Shown here: positions 39,068 to 47,389 of the stretch, piece by piece
Layout: each line of letters opens with the position of its first letter
Position numbering within the stretch: the stretch's first letter is position 1
Assembly: GCA_035606695.1 (NCBI GenBank)
Contig: DATNEW010000031.1
Span: 186,001-250,000 of the forward strand
Reading direction: 5' to 3'
DNA from: Gemmatimonadaceae bacterium
GTDB lineage: Bacteria > Gemmatimonadota > Gemmatimonadetes > Gemmatimonadales > Gemmatimonadaceae
DNA length: 64,000 nt
Program-made: the position numbers and the translations under genes
Notes under the pieces: model-generated
Told to the model about the DNA's origin: nothing
Seen by the model: the letters and a program-made list of their open reading frames with translations, nothing else
Databases searched by the model: none

Positions 39068-41557
39068 CTACTCGTACCGCAGCGCCTGAACGGGATCCAC
39101 TCGCGCCGCGCGCGCGGCCGGGATCGCTCCGGCGAGCACCGCGGCAATCGCGAGCACGACGGCCGCGCCAACCATCACGAACGGATCGCGGCCCTGCACG
39201 CCGAACAACAACGACTGCGCGCCTCGTCCAATTCCCCATGCGGCCGCGGCACCGATCGTCGCGCCCACAGCGGTCATGATCGCGACGCTGCGCAGCACCA
39301 TCGACAGGATCTTCGATGAGTCCGCGCCGAGCGCCATGCGCACGCCGATCTCCTTGGTGCGTTGCACGACGGAATACGCGAGCACGCCGTACAATCCGAT
39401 CGCGGCAAGCAGCGTCGCGAGCGCCGCGAAGCCCGCCGACAACGTGCTGATCATCCGATCGAGATACACGTTGTCCTTGATCTGCTGGGGCATCGTCTTG
39501 AGGCCCGTCACGGGCAGGTTGCGGTCGACCTTCGCCACGGCCGCGCGAATTTCGGGCATCAACGTCGCGGACGGCAGCGAGCTTCTCACGTAGAAGCTCA
39601 TCGACCCGGCGGTCGTATCCTGCTTGTAGGCGACGTAATACACCGGACGCATGTCCTGCTTCACGCCGCTGTAGCGCGAATCCTTGACGACGCCGACGAT
39701 CACGTGCGTGAGACTGTCGCCCTCGCCGACCATCTTGCCGACCGCGTCGTTGCCAAGCTTGAACTTTTTCGTGAACGCCTCGTTCACGATTGCCACGCGC
39801 GGCGCACCGACGGCGTCGCCCGTCGTGAACTCACGTCCCGCGACGAGCGGAATGCCCATCGTGTGAAAAAATTCCGGGCTCACCTCGTTGAAGTAGGCAT
39901 CGACGTCGGTGTCGAGCGTCTTCGCGAAGCCCTGAACGTTCATGCCGTTGTCCCAGTTGTTGCCGCCGATCACCTGGACGCGCGCGGCGACAATACCACG
40001 GACGCCCGGGATGGAGCTCACCTCGGATTCAATGCGCGCGAACACCTGCTGCGAGCGGACGCCCGAGTAGCCGTTCAGGACCGGCGAGACGCGAAACGTC
40101 ACGAGATTGTTCACGTCGAGCCCCAGGCTCACGCGGCTCACATTCGTGAGACTCTTGATGAAGAGCCCGGCCGAGACCAGCAGCGCCATCGACAGCGCGA
40201 TCTGCGCCGTGACGAGCGACGTCCGGAACCGCGTCGCACTGCGCGTTGCCGACGTCTTGCCCGATCCGTCGCGCAGCGCCGAGACGAGGTTGGGCCGCGT
40301 GCTGTGCAGCGCGGGGAAGAGGCCGAACAGCAATCCGGTGAGCATCGCCAGCAACGCGGCGAACCCGATCGCGGTGGGGCTCAGCGTGAACGAAAGCGCC
40401 GACGACACGTCGTTGGGGAGCAGCAACACGATGGCGTGCAGCGTCCCCCACGCCACGGCCAGCCCCGCCACTCCACCGAGTGCGGCGAGCACGACGGATT
40501 CGGTGAGCAGCTGCGCGAGGAGCTGCCTGCGGGTCGCGCCCAACGAGAGCCGAACGGCCATCTCCAGCGATCGACTCGCGGCGCGCGCGAGCAGCAGGTT
40601 CGCGATGTTGGCGCACGCGATCGTGAGCACGAACAGCGTGATTCCGAACAGCAGCATCAGCGGCGTACGCGTTTGGGCGTCCAACGTGCTCAGGCCGCGG
40701 CGGCCGTCGCTGAGCTCGAGCTTTTTCACCTTGAATCGGTCGAGCACCTTCTGGCTGACTCCCTTCTGCAGCGGCAGCTCGACGTTGTTGATGATACTGT
40801 GATAGAGGACGTTCTCGCGCGCGCCGGCCTGTTCGATCGTCACGCCGGGGTTGAGGCGGCCGAAGACATAGACCCAGTACTGCCGGCGTTTGTCGAACGC
40901 GTTGAACCCGGGACTCAATGCGCCGCGCATGGTGAGCGGCGCGTAGAAGTCCGGCTTGTTGCCCAGCGTGGTGCCCTGAAATCCCGCGGCGGCAACGCCG
41001 ATGATGGTTAGCTTTTGGCCGTTGACGTCGAGGATCTGGCCGACCACCGCGGGATCGCCGCCAAGTTGGGTCGACCAATACTCGTGGCTGAGGACCACGA
41101 TGGGGTGGCCGCCGATCGTCTTGTCGTCGTCGACACTGAACAGACGGCCAATCGCGGGTCTGACGCCGAGCACGGGGAAGTACGAGCCGGAGACGAGCTC
41201 ACCGGATGCGCTCGAGGTGTTGCCGCGATAGCTGACGTTTCCGCTGGTGATGACGTGCCCCGCGAGGCCGCTGAACGGACCCGGCTGCGCCTCGAGATCG
41301 CGGAACATCTTGTAGCTGAACACCCACTGGCAGTTCCCGGCCAGGCCGCACTGATGCGAGCCCGGCGTCGGGTCGTTGCCACCCAGATTGACGAGGCGTT
41401 CCGGATGCGGCACCGGGAGCGGGGCCAGCAGGAGCTCGTTGAACAACGAGTAGATGGCCGCGTTCGCGCCAATGCCCAACGCGAGCGAAAGGACGGCGAC
41501 GATCGTGACGAAGGGCGTCTTGAACAGCGTCCGGAAAGCGAGGCGGAGATTGCGCAT
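39068..41557 (-). CDS. Second ADOP-type ABC transporter permease
   Basis: 829 residues with the same order as the protein at 5817: leader NLRLAFRTLFKTPFVT, TM1 VAVLSLALGIGANAAIYSLFNEL, MacB-like periplasmic domain, FtsX block (LMLLFGITLFVLTIACANIANLLLARAASRSLEMAVRLSLG), middle TM (LVTAQIALSMALLVSAGLFIKSLTNVS) and final block (RTKEIGVRMALGADSSKILSMVLRSVAIMTAVGATIG), ending ARVDPVQALRYE. No ATPase gene lies beside it. The two copies are paralogues but differ widely in their periplasmic domains, suggesting different substrates or partners. It is divergent from the MscS channel gene. Confidence 0.92.
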   Translation of the reverse strand: MRNLRLAFRTLFKTPFVTIVAVLSLALGIGANAAIYSLFNELLLAPLPVPHPERLVNLGGNDPTPGSHQCGLAGNCQWVFSYKMFRDLEAQPGPFSGLAGHVITSGNVSYRGNTSSASGELVSGSYFPVLGVRPAIGRLFSVDDDKTIGGHPIVVLSHEYWSTQLGGDPAVVGQILDVNGQKLTIIGVAAAGFQGTTLGNKPDFYAPLTMRGALSPGFNAFDKRRQYWVYVFGRLNPGVTIEQAGARENVLYHSIINNVELPLQKGVSQKVLDRFKVKKLELSDGRRGLSTLDAQTRTPLMLLFGITLFVLTIACANIANLLLARAASRSLEMAVRLSLGATRRQLLAQLLTESVVLAALGGVAGLAVAWGTLHAIVLLLPNDVSSALSFTLSPTAIGFAALLAMLTGLLFGLFPALHSTRPNLVSALRDGSGKTSATRSATRFRTSLVTAQIALSMALLVSAGLFIKSLTNVSRVSLGLDVNNLVTFRVSPVLNGYSGVRSQQVFARIESEVSSIPGVRGIVAARVQVIGGNNWDNGMNVQGFAKTLDTDVDAYFNEVSPEFFHTMGIPLVAGREFTTGDAVGAPRVAIVNEAFTKKFKLGNDAVGKMVGEGDSLTHVIVGVVKDSRYSGVKQDMRPVYYVAYKQDTTAGSMSFYVRSSLPSATLMPEIRAAVAKVDRNLPVTGLKTMPQQIKDNVYLDRMISTLSAGFAALATLLAAIGLYGVLAYSVVQRTKEIGVRMALGADSSKILSMVLRSVAIMTAVGATIGAAAAWGIGRGAQSLLFGVQGRDPFVMVGAAVVLAIAAVLAGAIPAARAARVDPVQALRYE

Positions 41558-41657
41558 GGACGATTGGACAACGGGACGGTGCAGAACGTTTGGGTCGGTT
41601 CACTTTCGTGCGGCGGGGACCCGGCTTAGCTTCGCGCGATAGACGATATGGATCTTT

Positions 41658-43430
41658 ATGGATCTTTCGCATCGGAAGCAGAGCGGCGCGGTCGTGCTGC
41701 TCGTCGTTCTCCTGGCGCTGGCCGGCTACGGCGTGTACTACACGCGGCCGCGCCCGAGTGCCGGGACGCCCGGCGCCCGGCGCGTTCCGCCGGCCGTGTC
41801 CGGCGACGTCGATCAGACTTCTCTAATAACCGTCGAACAGCTGTTGCGCCTGCCGACGGCGCCCGAAGAGCGATCCAGCGCCCAGAGCGCGCTGCGCCTG
41901 GCCGATCAGGAGATCGACCTCGCGTTCGCGCAGGCGGTACGCCAGGCCGCCGCGCGCCCCCGCGCCAACACACCCGAGGCGCGGCAGATCGACGCTCGGC
42001 TCACGAAAGCGCGGAATGCGCTCGCCGCCGACAAAGCGGAGGTCACTCGTCTCACGGCCGAGGCGGCGAAGGCATCGGCCGCGCAGGCGCAACCGTTGGC
42101 CGATCGCCTCGAGCTGGCGAAAGCCATGGCGACGCTCGATCAGGACGAGGTCGACGACGCGCAGCAGGATCTCATTCGCGTCGGCGGCGATCCGCAGGCG
42201 CGAATGCAGGCGATGATGGCGCAGCACGAAGCGGCATCGAAGAGCAGCGACAGCCTGCGCGTCGTCGTGACGCCAACGTCCGATTCGCCGGGGCTGGTGC
42301 ATCGCCTTGCCGCATGGCAGGCGCTCGACGACAAGAAGTCCTCGCTCGCGCACGCGAAGGAGCAAGCCGACTCACTCGCCGCCGCGCTCAGGGCGCGGCA
42401 CGATCGCATGAGAGCGCGCGCCGCCAGCCGATTGCGCGACTCATCCGCGCGCGCGCTGAGCCACGACTCGACGACCGCGCTCGTCGCCGCCACGCGCGCG
42501 CAGGCGTTGACCGAACAATCGCTGACGACGCTCGACCAGCGCGTCGACAATCAGCACCAACTGTCCGACACGTACACGAATTGGATGACGGTCGTCGATG
42601 GACAGCAGCGCGTCGTGGTCAATCGCATGCTGCGCGGCGTCGTCGCGCTGATCGCCATTTTCCTTGGTGTCGTGCTGCTTGCGGGATGGACCGACCGTGT
42701 TACGGGACGGCTCAGCATCGACCGCCGGCGTGCGCAGACCCTGCACATGGTCGCCCGCGTGACGCTGCAAATCATCGGCATTCTCCTCATCCTCCTCGTC
42801 ATCTTCGGGCCGCCCAACAACCTGGGCACCTTCCTCGGCTTGGCCGGCGCGGGGCTCACGGTGGCGCTCAAGGATTTCATCGTCGGTTTCGTCGGCTGGT
42901 TCGTGCTCATGGGCCGCGACGGCATCCGGATTGGCGACCTGGTCGAGATCAACGGCGTCACCGGCGAGGTCGTGGAGCTCGGGATGTTTCACACCGTGCT
43001 GCTCGAGACTGGCGACTGGAGCGGATCCGGGTATCCGACGGGACGCCGCGTGACCTTCGCCAACGGATTCGCGATCGAAGGCCACTATTTCAATTTCTCG
43101 ACGACGGGCCAGTGGATGTGGGACGAGGTCCAGATCGTCGTCCCGGAGAGTCGCGACCCGTATGCGGTTGCCGAGTCGCTGCAAACCGAGGTCGAGGCTG
43201 CAACGTCGCAAAGCGCGCAGCAGGCCGAGGCGGAGTGGAAGGGCTCGCGGCGAGCGCCGCATTATACTTCTCTAACAGCAACGCCGGGCGTGCATCTCAA
43301 GCCGGTGCCGGGCGGCGTCGAGATCACGGTGCGCTATGTGACGCGCATGGCCGAGCGCGCCGAGGTGCGCGGCCGCCTCTACAGGACCGCGATGCAACTC
43401 CTGGGAACGATCGGCTCGGCGCCGCGCTAA
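41658..43430 (+). CDS. MscS-family mechanosensitive channel with long N-terminal coiled-coil domain
   Basis: 590 residues. TM1 (about 10-28) is followed by ~295 residues of Ala-rich helical sequence predicted to form coiled coils (e.g. ALRLADQEIDLAFAQAVRQ, RLTAEAAKASAAQAQPLADRLELAK). Then come TM2 (325-345), TM3 (365-384) and the MscS pore helix (LGLAGAGLTVALKDFIVGFVGWF, 393-415), followed by the beta domain (IRIGDLVEINGVTGEVVELGMFHTVL) and the cytoplasmic cage (VPESRDPYAVAESL). Such channels release solutes under hypo-osmotic stress; the long domain is likely periplasmic. A 10-bp direct repeat (TATGGATCTT) lies around the start, giving a second ATG in another frame. Confidence 0.9.
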   Translation: MDLSHRKQSGAVVLLVVLLALAGYGVYYTRPRPSAGTPGARRVPPAVSGDVDQTSLITVEQLLRLPTAPEERSSAQSALRLADQEIDLAFAQAVRQAAARPRANTPEARQIDARLTKARNALAADKAEVTRLTAEAAKASAAQAQPLADRLELAKAMATLDQDEVDDAQQDLIRVGGDPQARMQAMMAQHEAASKSSDSLRVVVTPTSDSPGLVHRLAAWQALDDKKSSLAHAKEQADSLAAALRARHDRMRARAASRLRDSSARALSHDSTTALVAATRAQALTEQSLTTLDQRVDNQHQLSDTYTNWMTVVDGQQRVVVNRMLRGVVALIAIFLGVVLLAGWTDRVTGRLSIDRRRAQTLHMVARVTLQIIGILLILLVIFGPPNNLGTFLGLAGAGLTVALKDFIVGFVGWFVLMGRDGIRIGDLVEINGVTGEVVELGMFHTVLLETGDWSGSGYPTGRRVTFANGFAIEGHYFNFSTTGQWMWDEVQIVVPESRDPYAVAESLQTEVEAATSQSAQQAEAEWKGSRRAPHYTSLTATPGVHLKPVPGGVEITVRYVTRMAERAEVRGRLYRTAMQLLGTIGSAPR

Positions 43431-43462
43431 TCTTTGCGGCGCGGTCGCCGATACTTGTCTGG

Positions 43463-44044
43463 ATGACCGACCGCAATCATCACATTCGCCATTTCGCCGC
43501 CGACAATGGCGCGACGCTGTTCGAGCGCGACTTCGGGGTGCTGTGCATCGAAGTGCGCGATATCGTACCGGCGCGGCGCTCGGTCGACGACGTGTGGGGA
43601 TTCGTGAACACGCTCGAGATGAGCGGGCTCGAATGGGTGTGGGATCACGACTGCTCGAACAACGACGGCGGCCTTCCGACCGTGCTCACGTCGTCCACGC
43701 AGGACGGTCTTCTCACCGACATCCTCGATCGGAACGGCGAGCGGCACTGGCGGTCGACCACGCTGGTGGGGGTGGATCAGGGTGCCGCGTACGCCGTCGC
43801 GGACCCCACGTCATTTTCGTCGACACTTCGCAACTTCGCGGAGTCCGAGGACGGACCCATTCGCGTCGTCATCTTCCACATCGCGGACATGCGCGAGCAG
43901 TACGTCTTCGTGCCGCACGTTCGCGTGGAAGCGGTCGATGCGCTCCTCGTGGCGTTGGGTGTCGATCCGAATGAGGCACCGCGCCGCCGCGAGTATCGCG
44001 TCAGCAGCGGCATCACGCTCGAGGCGTTGTATCGAGCGCTGTAA
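43463..44044 (+). CDS. Conserved-looking protein of unknown function (193 aa)
   Basis: No signal peptide, no TM and no family I recognise. It is a soluble mixed alpha/beta protein with a high share of acidic and aromatic residues: ADNGATLFERDFGVLCIEVRDIVPA, WGFVNTLEMSGLEWVWDHDCSNNDGG, VLTSSTQDGLLTDILD, GPIRVVIFHIADMREQYVFVPHV, ending SSGITLEALYRAL. Two Cys are present but no metal motif. It starts 32 bp after the MscS stop, so it may share that transcript, and it is convergent with the YceH gene (18 bp apart). Codon use matches its neighbours, so I take it as real. Confidence 0.65.
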   Translation: MTDRNHHIRHFAADNGATLFERDFGVLCIEVRDIVPARRSVDDVWGFVNTLEMSGLEWVWDHDCSNNDGGLPTVLTSSTQDGLLTDILDRNGERHWRSTTLVGVDQGAAYAVADPTSFSSTLRNFAESEDGPIRVVIFHIADMREQYVFVPHVRVEAVDALLVALGVDPNEAPRRREYRVSSGITLEALYRAL

Positions 44045-44062
44045 TGGGCCGGCCGGCTGCCC

Positions 44063-44740
44063 TCAGCCGAACTGCCTCTGAAAATGCTCGAAGCGCGAAC
44101 GCAGCTCGTCGAGCTCGCGGCGCAATTCATCCACGCTCGCCTCGAGCGCGGCCACGCGATCCGGGCGGCGGGCCTCATCGCCGCCGGCATGTTCGGCATG
44201 TTCGGCGTGCTCGGCGTGCAGGTCGTCTTCGCTTGCATCGGCTGCTGATTCCGCGGGCGGTCCGCCGAGCAACTGAACGAAGCGCGTCTCTTTCTGGCCC
44301 GGCCGGCGCGCCATCTCCGCGACAAGGTCTCGCTTCGACAACTCGGTCAGCGTCGATTCAACGTCGGAGAGCGCAGGGAATTCCGCGAGGCGCGACGTGC
44401 GCGTGCGAATCTCGCCCAACGTTTGCGGGCCGCGGAGCATGAGCACACCGAGCACCGCTCGTTCGCGATCGTCGAGATTCAGCTTGTCGGTGAGCAGATG
44501 CTGAAACTTCATGACCTTCGAGCCTGCGGGTTGAATGGCCCGAACCAGACCCTCCTGCCGCAGCGCATTGACCGCGTTGCGCACGTCTATTTCGGTCAGC
44601 GACATGACGGGGTCGCGATTCGACAACTGATTGCACGCGGCCGTCAGCGCGTTGAGCGACAGCGGATACACATCGGGGGTCGTCGCTTCCTTCTCGAGGA
44701 GCGCGCCGAGGATGCGAAGGGGAATTGCGGAGATCTGCAT
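44063..44740 (-). CDS. YceH family (DUF480) double winged-helix protein
   Basis: 225 residues from the ATG at 44740. The first wing domain carries LRILGALLEKEATTPDVYPLSLNALTAACNQLSNRDPVMSL, the family hallmark; the second begins ERAVLGVLMLRGPQTLGEIRTRTSRLAEF, then VESTLTELSKRDLV and RPGQKETRFVQLLGG. The family has a tandem winged-helix fold and an unknown role. The C-terminus adds a His/Ala/Glu repeat (HAEHAEHAEHAGG) and a coiled-coil-like end (LEASVDELRRELDELRSRFEHFQRQF), which may dimerise. The frame extends upstream to 44836 but the family start is clear. Confidence 0.93.
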   Translation of the reverse strand: MQISAIPLRILGALLEKEATTPDVYPLSLNALTAACNQLSNRDPVMSLTEIDVRNAVNALRQEGLVRAIQPAGSKVMKFQHLLTDKLNLDDRERAVLGVLMLRGPQTLGEIRTRTSRLAEFPALSDVESTLTELSKRDLVAEMARRPGQKETRFVQLLGGPPAESAADASEDDLHAEHAEHAEHAGGDEARRPDRVAALEASVDELRRELDELRSRFEHFQRQFG

Positions 44741-44984
44741 GCAAAAAATTTTGCCTCTCCGCGCCCTCGCAAGTAAGTCCCACCGGACGCTTTGGACGCT
44801 TTCAATTCTTTGATGCCCGACTATCTGGCGACCCACCGATTCGGGTGGTAGACTCCCGAGCCGCTACGAAATACAAGACGTCCCACCACATCGAACGCCT
44901 GTTGCGCGCGTTGGGAAGAACTCCCTATCGCATCAGCGTTCGATGCACACGAACTTGAACGGCGGCTAACACACGGAGTGCGCG
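44741..44984. promoter_or_regulatory. 244-bp intergenic region between divergent YceH and LuxR-HTH genes
   Basis: The region should contain promoters for both genes. Near the YceH start it has GCAAAAAATTTTGC, which is close to palindromic and AT-rich, and a 9-bp tandem repeat GGACGCTTT at 44785-44802. The HTH gene start at 44985 has GGAG seven bases upstream. No small gene with a ribosome site is evident. I cannot assign specific -35/-10 boxes. Confidence 0.45.
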
Positions 44985-45365
44985 ATGGTGCGCGGTTCCC
45001 CGACGATTCACGACGGCGTGTCTGCGCACAGCAGTGACACGGCGAAAGTCAGCTCATTGATCCACGAGCTCGTCGCTGATGATCTGGCCCGGCTCGGCTA
45101 CGACGTGATCGTCATCGCGGTCCGCCGGCACGATCCGGTGCTGACCGCGGAGGCAACGCACGGAAAGGACAGCGCGCGTCTGACGGCGCGCGAGCGCCAG
45201 GTCGCTCGCGAGTTGGCGCGTGGACACAGCAATCAGCAGATCGCCGGCGCGCTCGGGTTGAGCGTACACACGGTGCGGCGCCACACCGAACGGGTGCTTC
45301 GCAAGCTCGGTGTACGAAGCCGGCACGCGGTGGCCGAGCGGCTTCGCGCCGGTCAACCGATCTAG
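44985..45365 (+). CDS. Small LuxR/GerE-type HTH regulator without a receiver domain
   Basis: 126 residues. The C-terminal 60 form a LuxR-type DNA-binding domain: ARLTARERQVARELARGHSNQQIAGALGLSVHTVRRHTERVLRKLGVRSRHAVAERL. The N-terminal ~60 residues (HDGVSAHSSDTAKVSSLIHELVADDLARLGYDVIVIAVRRHD) are too short for a receiver or PAS domain and match nothing I know. It may be a free-standing regulator that dimerises or is controlled by a partner. It is convergent with the Ser/Thr kinase gene and opposite to YceH. Confidence 0.88.
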   Translation: MVRGSPTIHDGVSAHSSDTAKVSSLIHELVADDLARLGYDVIVIAVRRHDPVLTAEATHGKDSARLTARERQVARELARGHSNQQIAGALGLSVHTVRRHTERVLRKLGVRSRHAVAERLRAGQPI

Positions 45366-45408
45366 GCAGTCATCCTGTCACGCCTTTGGCGTCCAGGACG
45401 ACTGCATA

Positions 45409-47316
45409 CTACGGCGCGGCCGACGCGCCAAACGACGCAAGCTTCCATGCGCCGTTGTCGCGCGTAGCCACCAGCTGGATCGTGGCCGACGACTTGCCGC
45501 CGCGCCATTCGAGATCGATTACGAATTCTGTCATGAATCGCTCGCCGGTGACGACCGGCAGCGATGCGACGCGATCGATGCCGGCCGAGAAATCGGCGGC
45601 GGTGTGCACCGACTGAATGAGTTGCGTACGGAGCGCGGCATCACCGGCGAGTGCGCCGAGCGCCTCGAGGTCGCGCCACCGGCGTTGATTGCACATGGTG
45701 ACGAACTGCCGCGTCACGGCGCGTGCATCGTCCAGCGATGCAGTCGCGACGGGCGCGGTGACCGCGGGCGCACTGACGCTCGCCGGGGCCGGATTTGAAT
45801 TCGCCGGCGCCGCTGACGGTCGCTCCGGTGGCGATGCCGGCGAAGCGGGCGAAGCGGGCGAAGCGGACATGCTGTCGTTCGTCGCGCGCGGTGCCGCGCT
45901 GTCTGCCACGTTGTTGTGCGGGGCTGGTGCGGTGTTTGGCGTATTGCCGCTCGCGACGGCGCCCCTCTGCGGCGCAATCGCGTTTGCCGCTTGTGAAATT
46001 GGCGCGGCCGATTTCGACGAAGATGCATCGACGTTCGCGGCTTGTTGCGCGACGTCGGGCGACGCACCGGCCCGAGTCGCCCGTGGGCGCGACAATGTCC
46101 ACGCGATCCCCGCCGCCACAACGACGACCGCCGCGGCCGCGATGGCGACGAAGCGCGGGCGGTTGGACACGGTCGCTGTCGACGAGGTCGTCGTCGTCGA
46201 CGTCGTCGACGGCGTGGACGTGGACAGCGGCGCGGCCGACGCGACGGGTGCGCCGACCGGGACGGCAACGGGGGCCATCACCGTCACTTCGGTCGCCGGC
46301 TTCCGCGCGGGAACGCGAGGCGCCGCGATCGTGCGCGACAGGCTCGCGAGGACGCTCGTCGTATGCTTTTTGTCTTTTATGAACTGTCGAAAGACGGCGT
46401 CCGCGCCGCGGAGATCGGCATGGCGCTCCGAGGGCTCCTTGGCCAATGCCCGCATCACATACGCGACGACGTCCGCGGGCAAGTCCGGCCGAAGCGCGCT
46501 CAAGTCCGGCGGCGGATCGTTTGCGTGCGCCTGGAGCGTTTCGAGAATCGTTCCGCCGAACGGTCGCTTGCCCGCGAGCAGCTCGAACGCCATGACGCCG
46601 AAGGAGTACTGATCCGACGCCGGACTCACGCCGGCGCCGACGCATTGCTCGGGACTCATGTAGGCGACCGTGCCCATCACCACACCCGTGCCGGTGATGC
46701 GCGTCCCGCCCTCGCGGCGAGCGATGCCAAAATCCGAAACGACCGCGTGTCCGTCGGCGCCGAGCAGCACGTTGGCCGGCTTCACATCGCGGTGCACGAC
46801 GTTGCGATCGTGTGCGTGCTGCAACCCCGCGGCGACTTCGGCGAGCACCTGACCCGCGACCGGCAGCGGAAGCACCGGCTGCTCCTTGATCGCCGCGTCG
46901 AGACTGCGCCCGTCGACGTACTGCATCACGATCGCGTGCAGCTCGCCATCGGTGCGCACGCCGTACACCGTTACGACGTTCGGATGCTGCAGCGACGCGA
47001 CCAGCCGTGCTTCACGGCGAAATCGCTCGGCGAGCTCGGGGCTGTCCGCGATCTCGGGCGGCAGCACCTTGATCGCCACGCGCCGCTCGAGCCCTGGATC
47101 GAATGCCGAGTAGACGACGGCCATTCCGCCGCGGCCGATCTCCTTCTCGATGCGATAGTCGGCGCCGAACATCGCGCGCGTGCGCTGCATCAACGGATCG
47201 TCGTCGGGCCGCAACTCGGCGCTCATGCCGCATTGCGAGCAGAAGCCGATGCCCGGCGCGATCGTCGCGCCACAGTGCGCGCAGCGGCGCTGAAAGAGCT
47301 GCGTGGTATCCGTCAC
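45409..47316 (-). CDS. Transmembrane Ser/Thr protein kinase with N-terminal zinc ribbon
   Basis: 635 residues. The order is: zinc ribbon (CAHCG...CSQCG, about 12-30), Hanks kinase domain (GRGGMAVVYSAF, AIKVLP, HRDVKPANVLL, DFGIARR, GTVAYMSPEQ, DQYSFGVMAFELL), a Pro/Ala/Thr-rich linker, one TM (FVAIAAAAVVVVAAGIAW), a long Ser/Pro/Ala spacer and a C-terminal ~110-residue domain (VTRQFVTMCNQRRWRDLEALG...FVIDLEWRGG...ATRDNGAWKLASFG) that looks NTF2/SnoaL-like and lies outside the membrane. The active-site residues are intact. It is followed 73 bp upstream on the same strand by a paralogous kinase. A double-FHA protein at 62.2 kb is a possible downstream reader. Confidence 0.94.
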   Translation of the reverse strand: MTDTTQLFQRRCAHCGATIAPGIGFCSQCGMSAELRPDDDPLMQRTRAMFGADYRIEKEIGRGGMAVVYSAFDPGLERRVAIKVLPPEIADSPELAERFRREARLVASLQHPNVVTVYGVRTDGELHAIVMQYVDGRSLDAAIKEQPVLPLPVAGQVLAEVAAGLQHAHDRNVVHRDVKPANVLLGADGHAVVSDFGIARREGGTRITGTGVVMGTVAYMSPEQCVGAGVSPASDQYSFGVMAFELLAGKRPFGGTILETLQAHANDPPPDLSALRPDLPADVVAYVMRALAKEPSERHADLRGADAVFRQFIKDKKHTTSVLASLSRTIAAPRVPARKPATEVTVMAPVAVPVGAPVASAAPLSTSTPSTTSTTTTSSTATVSNRPRFVAIAAAAVVVVAAGIAWTLSRPRATRAGASPDVAQQAANVDASSSKSAAPISQAANAIAPQRGAVASGNTPNTAPAPHNNVADSAAPRATNDSMSASPASPASPASPPERPSAAPANSNPAPASVSAPAVTAPVATASLDDARAVTRQFVTMCNQRRWRDLEALGALAGDAALRTQLIQSVHTAADFSAGIDRVASLPVVTGERFMTEFVIDLEWRGGKSSATIQLVATRDNGAWKLASFGASAAP

Positions 47317-47389
47317 GTCAGTATGGTGTCACGCGGAACCGCGAGTCCGCCAGGGTCGATTGCCCTGGGTTGTCCTGAACCGCGATCGA

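Noticed and set aside
44150-44230. HAEHAEHAEHAGG in the YceH protein as a functional metal-binding repeat
   Set aside because: It lies in a variable linker outside the conserved winged-helix domains and is short; it is more likely slippage-derived low complexity.
45700-46300. Ala/Pro/Ser-rich frames opposite the kinase linker as separate genes
   Set aside because: The real coding strand has an intact kinase upstream and an NTF2-like domain downstream in the same frame; the other frames only mirror its low complexity.
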